A stretch of 64,000 nt of DNA from NCBI GenBank assembly GCA_013822735.1, contig PNKZ01000008.1, positions 62,001 to 126,000 on the forward strand. The letters run 5' to 3'. The position numbers were made by a program, and so were the translations under genes. This document shows positions 9,212-18,668 of this stretch, one piece after another (the stretch's first letter is position 1; each line of letters opens with the position of its first letter). The notes beneath the pieces are model-generated. The model did not search any database. It saw only the letters and a list, made by a program, of their open reading frames with translations, and was not told the DNA's origin. The stretch comes from Pirellula sp. (GTDB lineage: Bacteria > Planctomycetota > Planctomycetia > Pirellulales > PNKZ01).

Positions 9212-9643
9212 ATGCCCCTTCGCACTCATCTCGACGAACAGCCGACGCTGAATCTCACGTCGATGATCGACGTGCTCTTTCTCCTCATCATCTTTTTCAT
9301 GGTGGGGACAAAGTTTACGGAGATGGAGCGCAAGATCGGCCTGAAGGTGCCGCAAGTGAGCGACGTCGAAGCGCTGACGGCCGCGCCGGAGAAGAAGGTC
9401 GTCAACGTGTACCGCGACGGCCAGATCGCCATGGACCGCGAGACCATCACGCTCGATGAACTGAGCCGGCGGTTGAGCACGGCCCGAGCCCAGTATGCCG
9501 ATCTCGGCGTGCTGGTACGCGGCGACGGCTCGGGCGAGTTCCAACACGTGGCCGAAGTGCTCAACGCTTGTCGCAAAGCCGGCATCAGCGAACTGGGCGT
9601 AGCCGTCACCACCGAAAAGCCTCCCTCCGCGCAAAGGCGGTGA
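9212..9643 (+). CDS. ExbD/TolR-family protein
   Basis: 143 residues from the ATG at 9212; the frame is open upstream inside the ExbB gene but only this start gives a normal ExbD. A short cytoplasmic N-terminus leads into one TM helix, TSMIDVLFLLIIFFMVGTKF, which contains the conserved proton-carrying Asp. The periplasmic domain (about 45-143) ends with the family pattern HVAEVLNACRKAGISELGVA. It is the partner of the ExbB/TolQ protein. The next gene starts 3 bp downstream. Confidence 0.92.
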   Translation: MPLRTHLDEQPTLNLTSMIDVLFLLIIFFMVGTKFTEMERKIGLKVPQVSDVEALTAAPEKKVVNVYRDGQIAMDRETITLDELSRRLSTARAQYADLGVLVRGDGSGEFQHVAEVLNACRKAGISELGVAVTTEKPPSAQRR

Positions 9644-9646
9644 GGT

Positions 9647-11542
9647 ATGGAAGCGCTCCGCGACTGGACGGCCTGGCTCTTGAGTCCGCAGACGTTATGG
9701 ATCGCACTCTGGGTCGGGCTCGGCGTCTTCACCGTCTTGCTGGTGCTGCTGATCAACACCCGGCTCGGCAAGTCGCAGCCGCTCCGCAAGTGCGCGATTC
9801 TCGCGATCTGGTTCCACCTGCTGTTGCTCATCTACGCGACGAGCATCCCGATCGTCGCTCAACGCCCCGGCGGCGGCGGCCAAGTAACGATTAACCTCGG
9901 CATGGGGGAGGTCTCGGCGCAGCGGACCGCTTCGTCCGAAAAACTGCCGCCGATCAAACTTCCGGAAACGAAACGCATGCCGAAAGCCGTCGCCGCGTTG
10001 CCCAAGTCGGCGGCGCCGCGAGCGCGCACCACGTCGCAATCGCCGGCGTTTGCCGAGGCGGCACCTCGCACCGCGTCGCAAGCGGTCGCCGCGCCGCCGA
10101 AGTCGGTATCCGCGCCTAAGCCTGCTGCGGCGGCCGTGGCGAAGCTCCAAGCACCGGCACCTTCCAAATCGGCTGCGGCCGATCGGCTGCCGCAAGTGCC
10201 GAGCCCGAGGCCGCTGACGGATCTGCCTGATCCGTTGGTGGCGATGGCGACGTCCCCTGCGGCGGCGTCCGTAACTCCGACGGCTAAGTCGCTCGACATG
10301 CGCGCCATGACGCCGATCCCCGAGCGCACGCCGGCGAACTCCGGCGTGGCCGCCAAATTGCAGCCGGCGGAGCTGCCCGTACCGCGCGTGCCGACGCATG
10401 ACGCGCAACTCCCGCTCGTGCAACCGCACACGTCGCAATTTTTGCCGCCGCAAATCTATCAACAGCGAATCGTCGCCGATCGCGAGCAGGTAGCACTCGC
10501 CCACGGCGGTTCGGCGCAAACGGAAGCCGCCGTCAACGCGGCGCTGCAATGGCTTGCCAAGAACCAAGAAGCCGATGGCCGCTGGTCGCCGCGACGCTTT
10601 GGCGCGGGCCAAGAAACGGAAGTGCTCGGGCACAATCGGGGCGGGGCGGGCGCCAATGCCGACACGGGCATCACCGGCCTGGCGATGCTGGCCTTGCTCG
10701 GAGCCGGCCACACGCACGAACGAGGCACGCATCAGAAAGCGGTCGCCGGCGGCATTCGTTATCTCATTGAAACCCAGCACCCCAACGGCAACCTCGGCGG
10801 CAACGCGGAGCCGTTTGCCTTCATGTATTGCCACGGCATGGCGACGTTGGCGCTCAGCGAGTCGTACGCGATGACGGGGGACGCCGCGCTCGAAGAACCG
10901 GTGAAGCGCGCCGTCGGCTATACGCTCGGCGCGCAAAATCGCTCGACCGGCGGCTGGCGCTATCGCCCGCAAGAGATGGGAGACCTCAGTCAACTCGGCT
11001 GGCAACTCATGGCGCTCAAAAGCGCGGAACTCGCCGGCGTCGACATCCCGACGGCCACGCGCGAGGGAATGGTACGGTTCGTACAGAGCGTGTCGTCCGG
11101 CACGAACAACGGGCTCGCCTCGTATCGCGCCGGGGAACGGGTGAGCCGGCCGATGACCGCCGAAGCACTCGTTTGCAAGCAGTTTCTCGGCATTCCCCGG
11201 CAGAATCCGGCGGGAGACGAAGCCGGGAACTTCCTGCTCGGCGAACTTCCCGGCATGGGGGAGCGCAACTACTACTACTGGTACTACGGCACGCTCGGCA
11301 TGTACCAATTGCAAGGTGATCATTGGCGACGCTGGAACGAAGCGCTCACCACGCAACTCCTGCAAAGCCAAGTCACCGCGGGAGAAGCGGCCGGCACCTG
11401 GGAACCGAACGACGTGTGGGGCGGCTACGGCGGCCGCGTCTACAGCACGGCCCTGGCCACGCTCTGCCTCGAGGTCTACTACCGCTACCTGCCGCTCTAC
11501 GTAGAAGCCGCCGCGAACGGGGCCGAAACGCAGCGGAAGTAA
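9647..11542 (+). CDS. Membrane-anchored terpene-cyclase-fold (prenyltransferase/squalene oxidase repeat) protein
   Basis: 631 residues. Two hydrophobic segments (near 13-40 and 47-66) anchor it. Residues ~70-270 are a Pro/Ala/Lys/Ser-rich linker like the periplasm-spanning part of TonB or TolA. Residues ~285-620 form an alpha-alpha barrel with prenyltransferase/squalene-cyclase-type repeats: ALQWLAKNQEADGRWSP, GGIRYLIETQHPNGNLGG, YTLGAQNRSTGGWRY and VYSTALATLCLEVYYRYLPL. The DxDD motif of squalene-hopene cyclases is not seen, so cyclase activity is doubtful; such barrels also act as binding domains. It is the last gene of the ExbB/ExbD operon and occupies the place where TonB or TolA would be expected. 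Confidence 0.82.
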   Translation: MEALRDWTAWLLSPQTLWIALWVGLGVFTVLLVLLINTRLGKSQPLRKCAILAIWFHLLLLIYATSIPIVAQRPGGGGQVTINLGMGEVSAQRTASSEKLPPIKLPETKRMPKAVAALPKSAAPRARTTSQSPAFAEAAPRTASQAVAAPPKSVSAPKPAAAAVAKLQAPAPSKSAAADRLPQVPSPRPLTDLPDPLVAMATSPAAASVTPTAKSLDMRAMTPIPERTPANSGVAAKLQPAELPVPRVPTHDAQLPLVQPHTSQFLPPQIYQQRIVADREQVALAHGGSAQTEAAVNAALQWLAKNQEADGRWSPRRFGAGQETEVLGHNRGGAGANADTGITGLAMLALLGAGHTHERGTHQKAVAGGIRYLIETQHPNGNLGGNAEPFAFMYCHGMATLALSESYAMTGDAALEEPVKRAVGYTLGAQNRSTGGWRYRPQEMGDLSQLGWQLMALKSAELAGVDIPTATREGMVRFVQSVSSGTNNGLASYRAGERVSRPMTAEALVCKQFLGIPRQNPAGDEAGNFLLGELPGMGERNYYYWYYGTLGMYQLQGDHWRRWNEALTTQLLQSQVTAGEAAGTWEPNDVWGGYGGRVYSTALATLCLEVYYRYLPLYVEAAANGAETQRK

Positions 11543-11549
11543 AGTAGCA

Positions 11550-11566
11550 GGCACACTCAGTGTGCC
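11550..11566. repeat. Small hairpin GGCACAC-TCA-GTGTGCC
   Basis: A perfect 7-bp inverted repeat with a 3-nt loop, 7 bp after the stop of the ExbB operon. It is a sibling of the hairpin at 11736. Confidence 0.7.
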
Positions 11567-11605
11567 GTCGGTCGACGACCAACGCCGCTTTCAGCTATTC
11601 GCCTC

Positions 11606-11687
11606 GGCGAGCGTCGAGCCGTAAGGCCGACGTGTGGTCGCCCTTCCCGGACACGTCGGTCTTACGGCTCGACGCTCGCCATTTTTT
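11606..11687 (+). terminator. 30-bp inverted repeat followed by T-run
   Basis: Left arm 11606-11635 and right arm 11651-11680 are complementary over 30 bp with a single G:T-type mismatch and a 15-nt loop, followed by TTTTTTT. It should terminate the ExbB operon strongly. Its length exceeds an ordinary terminator, so it may also be a small repeat element. Confidence 0.8.
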
Positions 11688-11735
11688 TGCGGCGCTGTTC
11701 GCGATAGCAGTAGCCGACGAGCCGCGCCGCCCGAC

Positions 11736-11752
11736 GGCACGCGGAGCGTGCC
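11736..11752. repeat. Small hairpin GGCACGC-GGA-GCGTGCC
   Basis: A perfect 7-bp inverted repeat with a 3-nt loop; same architecture as 11550-11566 with two base changes in each arm. Confidence 0.7.
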
Positions 11753-11793
11753 TACTAGATTGCCCTGGTTCCCTTGCAGTGCACCATCACACG

Positions 11794-11934
11794 CTAGCCC
11801 CGCTCTCGCCAGCGAGGGAACTTCAACAAATGCTGAATGCTGAGTGCTGAGTGCTGAATGCTGAACAATGAAGATCATCGCCGGTCATCACTCATAACTC
11901 TCTTCGGTCCCCTCGCTGGCGAGAGCGGGGCTAG
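11794..11934. repeat. 25-bp perfect inverted repeat pair flanking a spacer
   Basis: Arms at 11794-11818 (CTAGCCCCGCTCTCGCCAGC and on) and 11910-11934 are perfectly complementary over 25 bp and enclose 91 bp holding the TGCTGAATGCTGAG string. The layout is that of a small non-coding cassette with terminal inverted repeats. No target-site duplication is evident. Confidence 0.7.
11831..11865. repeat. TGCTGAATGCTGAG spacer repeat
   Basis: Four to five near-tandem copies of TGCTGAAT/TGCTGAGT. It is the complement of the string between the ExbB and ExbD genes (9174-9203). It sits inside the 25-bp inverted repeat pair. Confidence 0.75.
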
Positions 11935-12148
11935 TATTCTGTAGCAAAGCCCTTATCCGTTTCATCTCCCCAAGCCCCTTCTCATCTCCCTTTCTTCTCT
12001 GCGATCTTGGCGTCTCTGCGTCTTGGCGCGCACTCTGAGAAAATTCAGGCCGGCCAAAAATCGCCTGGAAATGGGGCCGGCAGTTCGAAGACAATGGCGG
12101 CGTGATTTTCTCTCAACGTTGGTCCGGAGGGTTCGTCATGTTGCCGGT

Positions 12149-12300
12149 AAATCGACGTAAGTCGTGCGCACTAAATGACTCCGTTGCGCACTTTTCGGGG
12201 TCGGTGGTGCGCGGCGGCGCGCTTAGAAACAAGGGGGCGCACTACGGGTCGGACTCAGTGCGCACGGGGGCAGTCGCGGTTCGAGGACTTACGTCGATTT
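12149..12300. repeat. AAATCGACGTAAGTC inverted repeat pair
   Basis: A 15-bp perfect inverted repeat (12149-12163 and 12286-12300) brackets about 120 bp rich in GTGCGC/GCGCAC words. The same GACGTAAGTC arm and GTGCGC words return at 56444-56625, marking a dispersed repeat family. Confidence 0.7.
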
Positions 12301-12585
12301 GCGATGCGGCGCCCCGGCGCTTTTGCCGTGAACGGCGCGGGGCGGCGTGTGCCCGATCTCTTCATGTGCGCAACCTCGCGCACAGCCGCGCATTCGGCGA
12401 ATTTCGCAACCGGTGCCGCGCGCAGCAAACGCGCACTGCGGCGCACGAAATCGCGTCTAATAGCATGCGGCGCGCAACGGTTTGCGATGGATCATCAATT
12501 GCACCCCACAACCGGCCCAAAGCCAATTCCGGTCAAAATCGTCCCGTTTGCCGTTGCCGGGGGAGTTTGGCGTCTGGGAATCCGT

Positions 12586-12613
12586 TTGACTCCCCTCTCT
12601 CGGTCAGTAAAAT
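12586..12613 (+). promoter_or_regulatory. Candidate sigma-70 promoter upstream of tatA
   Basis: TTGACT at 12586-12591 and TAAAAT at 12608-12613 with a 16-bp spacer. It lies about 255 bp before the first TatA gene. It is a match by eye only and could be chance. Confidence 0.3.
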
Positions 12614-12869
12614 CAAGGGAGTAGTGGAGTTACGGTCGTCGCCCCGGCGGCGGGTGCCGAGCTTGCTATTCCCGCCGCAGCCTCGCACGCCTGGAATGCT
12701 TGGCAGCAAAACTCTCGTCACCATAATCTGACGTAGATCGCTTCACGTTGTGGCTTCATGGTGTCGTTGTGCCATATAGCCTCGTGGTGCCGCTACTCCG
12801 TGTTGCGGAGCAATTGCCCGGTACCTTCGGTTTCCAGCATTCGTAGGTTTCTCTTCCGTCGAGTTAAAA

Positions 12870-13067
12870 ATGAGCCCGTTACTTGCCATTGGTGTCGGTC
12901 CGGTTGAATTGATCGTCGTATCACTCGTGATTCTGTTGCTCTTCGGCAACCGGCTGCCGAGCGTGATGCGTTCGATGGGCAAGGGGATTACCGAATTCAA
13001 GAAGGGCGTGGCAGGCATCGAAGACGACGCCGACAAGAACTCATCGGCGCCGAAATCGAACAGCTAG
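12870..13067 (+). CDS. tatA: Sec-independent translocase protein TatA (copy 1)
   Basis: 65 residues: an N-terminal TM helix (GPVELIVVSLVILLLF), the family motif FGNRLPSVMRSMGKGITEFKKG starting at about residue 24 (given here as FGNRLP and FKKG), and a short acidic/polar tail. TatA forms the pore that moves folded twin-arginine proteins across the inner membrane. A second TatA follows 106 bp downstream. Shorter than the second copy. One likely client in this window is the DUF1501 protein at 48867. Confidence 0.88.
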   Translation: MSPLLAIGVGPVELIVVSLVILLLFGNRLPSVMRSMGKGITEFKKGVAGIEDDADKNSSAPKSNS

Positions 13068-13173
13068 TCGCGCAATCATATTCGTGCGTTGAGCACACCG
13101 CGCCGCCCGCGCAAGCCAAGCTTTCGGACCGCGGCGCGTATCTCTGGAAATCGTGTAGGGAAGGAGCATCGCC

Positions 13174-13449
13174 ATGGGCCTCGGTCCAATGGAAATGATC
13201 GTCGTCGGCATCATCGCCATCCTGCTGTTCGGCAATCGCTTGCCGGAAGTGGCGAAATCGATCGGCAAGGGCTTCAGCGAATTTAAGAAGGGGATGCACG
13301 GCATCGAAGAAGACATTAACTCGGCCTCAAAGTCGAGTTACTCCTCGTCGTCGTACTCCGCTTCGTCGCGTCCGGCGAGGGCTATCGAAGAGCGCGAAGA
13401 AGCGACGGCCCCGAAGTTTGAACCGCCGCCGGCCGAAGGGTCGGCATAA
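13174..13449 (+). CDS. tatA: Sec-independent translocase protein TatA (copy 2)
   Basis: 91 residues with a good AAGGAG ribosome-binding site. N-terminal TM helix (MEMIVVGIIAILLF), FGNRLPEV, an amphipathic helix ending FSEFKKGMHGIEEDI, then a Ser-rich linker and an acidic, Pro-rich tail. It is closely related to the preceding gene, so the pair arose by tandem duplication. Whether one copy does the TatB job cannot be told; neither shows the longer TatB amphipathic helix. No TatC lies in the window. Confidence 0.9.
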   Translation: MGLGPMEMIVVGIIAILLFGNRLPEVAKSIGKGFSEFKKGMHGIEEDINSASKSSYSSSSYSASSRPARAIEEREEATAPKFEPPPAEGSA

Positions 13450-13494
13450 GGCGGCGAACGGTTCGCCGTACGATACTCGCCCTCTGGCGACTGT

Positions 13495-13515
13495 GCCCCC
13501 TGGCAAACAGGGGGC
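13495..13515 (+). terminator. Hairpin after tatA copy 2
   Basis: GCCCCCTG (13495-13502), GCAAA loop, CAGGGGGC (13508-13515): a perfect 8-bp GC-rich stem followed only by GTATTT. Likely a terminator, though the T-run is poor. Confidence 0.5.
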
Positions 13516-13569
13516 GTATTTCGTATAAACGGCGGTTCGGAAAGGCTGCGGCCGCGGTCGCCGGCCTGA

Positions 13570-15001
<1,432 letters not shown>

Positions 15002-15003
15002 CG

Positions 15004-15891
15004 TTACTCGGCTCCCTTCGTGGTGGTCGCGGCTTCGTTGCTGCCGTAAAGATCCGGCGCGAGTTCGGGCGAGACATAGCCCTTCGTTTCTCCGGCCTCG
15101 ACCATCGCCTCATCGAGCACGATGAACAATTCACGGAGCAAAGTAAATGCGCCCTTGCGAATCCATTTCGCTGGCAAGTCGCCCCCGGTGTAATCCTTGC
15201 ACGCCGCATCCATCCACGCGGCGGCTTGCTTCACGATGGTTGCGAAGGGTTCGGCAGAAGCCGCGGCGGCGAGTTCCGCGCGTCGCTGTTCATGACGATC
15301 GATTGGCACGGCTTCATTCGTTGGCGCCTTCGAAAGGTCAGGCACCTTAAACGTCAGCACCTCGAAACGATCTTCGCGGTTAATGCTTCGCAACACTCCA
15401 AGCGAACCAGTCGGGTCGCGACCGACAACCGGATCAACTGCAACACTCCGCTCGCCCGTCTTTCCATCGATCCGGATGATTTGGAATCCGTCGAAACGGC
15501 CGATAGCGTTCGCTGATGCGAGATCGGCGAGCGTGGCGGGGTGTTCCTTCCGCCATTTCGCGAGGCTTATTTCTTCTGGCGTCGTCAACGTGTCGCCCTT
15601 CATCCGACGAATCCGGTACATCTCTTGCCGCAGATCCACCACGGTTCCGGTGATTTCCTTCCCATCGGCCGTGCGAATGACGAACGGCAGATCAGGGAAC
15701 GCCTTACGGGCTTCGGCGTCGATGTCGGCCGGGCAATTGTCGGTCGACAATGTTAGAGATGCCGGCGGCGCGAGCGCGCCCTTCACGCTGCGGACCTTCA
15801 CGGCCGAGGGCTTGCGGGTGGTGACGGACTTTGCCGAATTGGCCGCCGACTTCGTGGAACGGCGCGCGGTGATGCTCTTCGTGGTCTTCAT
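15004..15891 (-). CDS. Element protein of unknown function, co-transcribed with integrase
   Basis: 295 residues. The first ~45 are very basic and Ser/Thr/Lys-rich (MKTTKSITARRSTKSAANSA), a disordered, nucleic-acid-binding-like tail. The middle (about 60-200) has beta-strand character with charged loops; the C-terminal ~90 residues are helical (IVKQAAAWMDAACKDYTGGD, then LLRELFIVLDEAMVEAGE). No family recognised. The stop lies immediately upstream of the integrase start, so translation is probably coupled, and a DNA-handling or integration-accessory role is possible but unproven. Confidence 0.7.
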   Translation of the reverse strand: MKTTKSITARRSTKSAANSAKSVTTRKPSAVKVRSVKGALAPPASLTLSTDNCPADIDAEARKAFPDLPFVIRTADGKEITGTVVDLRQEMYRIRRMKGDTLTTPEEISLAKWRKEHPATLADLASANAIGRFDGFQIIRIDGKTGERSVAVDPVVGRDPTGSLGVLRSINREDRFEVLTFKVPDLSKAPTNEAVPIDRHEQRRAELAAAASAEPFATIVKQAAAWMDAACKDYTGGDLPAKWIRKGAFTLLRELFIVLDEAMVEAGETKGYVSPELAPDLYGSNEAATTTKGAE

Positions 15892-16473
15892 ACGAGGGAC
15901 TCCTTAGAGCGCAACGGAGCGGAGTCGCGGAACTGTGCCGCCTCCCAACAATGCGCAAGAAAAGGGCCGTCGGCCCGATAACTGGGTTTAGAAGATGCTT
16001 CTAGCAGCACCCGCGCACGACTTGCTCCCCGCCATTGCGGATCAACGCTTGTACGCGCGCCCCAGCTACCGGGCCGTCGGCCCGTCGTGTGAAAATACGA
16101 ACGCATCAGATTGTCTCTGGCTAGAACTCGAATCGACCGAGCGGTTCTAACGCCGCTGTGATCGACACGAGAATTATCCGCGAAGTGCCCCACAGTGTCT
16201 AGAGATATGCTGGAGAGTTCAGGAGAGGTCAGGAGCGTTTTTGCCTCGCGAATCACGGCGTTGTACGATGACGAAACGACACCCCAAACACACCCCGCAA
16301 GCCATCGAGAACGCGTCAGGCTTCGCGTCTCGCATCGACCGAGCGGCGCGCGGCTGTCTCCTGACGTTTCGACGCGTCGGATTGCGCCAGCGGGCTCGCT
16401 ACGCGTTCGGCGGAACGGCTTGCGGGTGGTGATGGGAATCACTTTGCCTAACTTCACATTCGAGAGAACGAAC
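15892..16473. other. Intergenic region inside the element
   Basis: About 580 bp. It holds two copies of the self-complementary string GGGCCGTCGGCCC (15965-15977 and 16071-16083) and a small dyad AGCGG...CCGCT (16140-16157). It must contain the promoter for the leftward integrase unit and for the rightward 113-residue gene. The open frames crossing it lack start signals and protein-like composition. Confidence 0.5.
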
Positions 16474-16812
16474 ATGAGCGCGACGAATGCCCCGAGGGTT
16501 GAGGAACTTGCCGGCCGATTGGATCGCCTCGAGCGCGCGGCCCGGCGGTGGAAGTTCGCGGCCGTTGGGCTGGCGGTCGTGGTTGGTGTTGGCGTTTGCA
16601 TGGGTGCTGACGACGCTGCGACAACTCCGAAGGTGGTAAAGGCTCAGTCGTTCGTAATCGAAAACGCGGACGGCAAGCAGGTCGGGCGATTTGGCGTAGA
16701 GCGTGCGGAAGGTGAACCGGACTACGGAATCTTGATACTCGGATCGGCGGGCAATAACGCAAAGCTAAGTCTTGAACCCGGCATGCGTCCGCTCATCATT
16801 CCAGCCAACTAA
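16474..16812 (+). CDS. Small single-pass membrane protein with coiled-coil N-terminus
   Basis: 113 residues from the ATG at 16474, preceded by CGAGAG. Residues ~5-25 form a short helix (VEELAGRLDRLERAARRW), residues 27-44 a TM helix (FAAVGLAVVVGVGVCMGA), then a beta-rich tail (KAQSFVIENADGKQVGRFGV, then GILILGSAGNNAKLSL). This layout is a short coiled-coil/TM/beta pattern of unknown function. It points against the neighbours, and its stop lies 1 bp from the stop of the tape-measure-like gene. Confidence 0.6.
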   Translation: MSATNAPRVEELAGRLDRLERAARRWKFAAVGLAVVVGVGVCMGADDAATTPKVVKAQSFVIENADGKQVGRFGVERAEGEPDYGILILGSAGNNAKLSLEPGMRPLIIPAN

Positions 16813-16813
16813 A

Positions 16814-18631
16814 TCACTTCTGGGCTTGTCGCTCCATCGCACGGCCTGCGGCTTCTCGCTGCTTTACGATCGCGCCGAACTCCTCTTGGTCTTTGATTGC
16901 GGCCACAATTACGTCGGCAACTTTGATGAACTGATCTTTGAACGCCTCGCCGACCTTCTTTTGAAGTTCAACGCGTTGCTTCTCAGTGGTCTCCGCAAGC
17001 GTCTTGGCGAGTCGTTCTGCCACATCGACGCTAGTTGCTTGAGAGGCTTCGATTTTCTTGAGCGCGGCCTCAAAGGCGGTTCCCTTCGCATCGCGTCGTC
17101 CGGCCTCCACGTCCCCTTTGCGTCCAATCTCTGCGATGTCTCCGCCGAATCGTGTAAGAAACTCGCGCTCCGATCTCGATAGTTCCTCACCGCGATCTCG
17201 TTTCTGAAGCAAGCTGTTGACGCGTGCTTGTTCACCCTTGCTAGATCGTCCGAACGCAGCAAACGAGTCCACGGCCCGGCCACGCGTAAGTTCGAGTTTT
17301 GCCCGCTCGTTATGCAACTGGTCGCGGCCAAGTTCCGTGATGCGCATCATCCCGTCGATAACTTGGCGATTGGTATCCAAGGCGATGTCGCGGCGTGCGC
17401 GCGTGTCGTCGAGAAGTCTGCGGCCGTACACTTCTTGTTGCCTTGCACTCTCAACGAGCTGCCCCGCGAACCTCGCTTGCTCCGCCAAGGCTGCCGACGG
17501 GGATCTATCGACTTCGATGTCTACTTGTCCAAGTCGCTCCATTCCCCTACCGCGACTTGCTCGGCGGAAACCGGCAAGCGATTCATTGTGGATGGCATTG
17601 ACTTCACCCAACGCGAGATGTGCCTCGGCGCCACGGTCCGTCTTGCCAAACGGTTCGGCATCGCCGTAGAGATCCGTAAACATTGTGCTTCGGTTGATTG
17701 CCCGTAGACGCGAGTCGTGGACGGAAGTTTGATAGATGCCGCGATTGCGAATCCCCTCGTTGTCACGATCAATGCGTTCCAGCCCCATGCGACGATCGCG
17801 TTCGTACATGCCCTCGCCGCCCGGATTCATATACCGGCCCAGCAACGCACCTCCGCCAATCGCGACGGCGCCTAAGGTTCCAGCACCGGCTATGGCGAGC
17901 CCGGCGCGTCCAGCCGCGCCCGCTCCCATCAAGGTTCGCATGCCCTGCGCGGTGTTCATGACCGCCGTCACCCCCTGAACACCGCCTTCAATCGCAGCAA
18001 GTGTCCGAACCGCTCCTTCCATGTCAGCACCGAACGCAACGCCGAGCGCGCCTGCAGCACGCGCGGCCGCCATAAGTCCTGCCGTGGTTTGTTTGATTCC
18101 GACAATCGCCTTTGCGGACTGGCGTTCCACGGTTGCCCCCGTCAATTCAACCTCGCGCCGATAAATCTCCTCAGACCGAATGCGAGCTTCGTCGGCCGCG
18201 CGTTGATACCCGGCAATCCTCGCCCGCTGTGCTGCTTCGTTCGCTTGCTGGTTCCGGTAGAAATTGGCCCGCGTATCATTGGCATCCGCGCGCACGCCGG
18301 CGGAAGCAAGCACGTTGCCGATTACGCGCTCATGTGTAGCCGCGCGGCGATTCGCGGCCATGCGCCGCTCTAACTGGTCCTGCTTGGCAAACATCCGCTC
18401 CATGTCAGCGATTGTCTTGTCGATCTCGTTTCGCCGGGTAGTGGCCCGCTTTCGCTCCTCGCCGACAACGATGGATGTACGGCGGGATTCGACGTCCGTC
18501 GTGCTCTTGAGCATTTTCTCCTGCTCTTGAACCACAGCCTTGCTGATTGTCGCGAGGTTCTGACGGTAACGCGGATCGACTTCCAAGTTCATCTTGAAAG
18601 TAATCTCATTCGTATTGTTGCTTCGTAGCAT
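16814..18631 (-). CDS. Tape-measure-like protein
   Basis: 605 residues with a strong GGAGGAG ribosome-binding site. Long helical, Arg/Glu/Ala-rich N-terminal coiled coil (about 20-160: EKMLKSTTDVESRRTS, RNEIDKTIADMERMFAKQDQ). A hydrophobic Gly/Ala-rich stretch at about 165-265 (AGLMAAARAAGALGVAFGAD, then MGAGAAGRAGLAIAGAGTLG) follows, then another long helical region to the end. A coiled coil interrupted by hydrophobic helices is the usual layout of tail tape-measure proteins, which set tail length and help inject DNA. No adjacent tail-tube or baseplate gene was found, so a role in another, membrane-active structure is possible. Confidence 0.6.
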   Translation of the reverse strand: MLRSNNTNEITFKMNLEVDPRYRQNLATISKAVVQEQEKMLKSTTDVESRRTSIVVGEERKRATTRRNEIDKTIADMERMFAKQDQLERRMAANRRAATHERVIGNVLASAGVRADANDTRANFYRNQQANEAAQRARIAGYQRAADEARIRSEEIYRREVELTGATVERQSAKAIVGIKQTTAGLMAAARAAGALGVAFGADMEGAVRTLAAIEGGVQGVTAVMNTAQGMRTLMGAGAAGRAGLAIAGAGTLGAVAIGGGALLGRYMNPGGEGMYERDRRMGLERIDRDNEGIRNRGIYQTSVHDSRLRAINRSTMFTDLYGDAEPFGKTDRGAEAHLALGEVNAIHNESLAGFRRASRGRGMERLGQVDIEVDRSPSAALAEQARFAGQLVESARQQEVYGRRLLDDTRARRDIALDTNRQVIDGMMRITELGRDQLHNERAKLELTRGRAVDSFAAFGRSSKGEQARVNSLLQKRDRGEELSRSEREFLTRFGGDIAEIGRKGDVEAGRRDAKGTAFEAALKKIEASQATSVDVAERLAKTLAETTEKQRVELQKKVGEAFKDQFIKVADVIVAAIKDQEEFGAIVKQREAAGRAMERQAQK

Positions 18632-18668
18632 TTGGGGCTCCTCCGTGGCGTAGATTCTTGTTTCCGAT

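Larger units (their letters stand above)
11543..12869. other. Repeat-rich intergenic region
   Basis: About 1.3 kb without a convincing gene between the ExbB operon and the TatA genes. It holds at least five dyad or repeat elements listed separately and, near 11995-12035, a CTCTGCGTCTTGGCG-type string. The longest open frame (12102-12731, plus) crosses the inverted repeats and has a composition unlike protein, so it is not called. Confidence 0.7.

Noticed and set aside
9695-11554. Long open frame on the minus strand opposite the terpene-cyclase-fold gene
   Set aside because: Arg-rich composition typical of an antisense shadow in GC-rich DNA; the plus-strand product has clear domains and operon context.
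12102-12731. Plus-strand frame of 209 codons in the repeat-rich gap
   Set aside because: It crosses the inverted repeats, has no ribosome-binding site, and its Arg/Ser/Cys-rich composition is not protein-like.
16081-16190. tRNA-like look of the minus strand (TTCGAGT loop and a small GTTAGAA loop)
   Set aside because: The T-arm and acceptor stems do not pair, so no cloverleaf forms.
15888-16601. Minus-strand frame of 237 codons upstream of the integrase unit
   Set aside because: Overlaps the 113-residue gene and the GGGCCGTCGGCCC repeats, has no start signal and no structural pattern.
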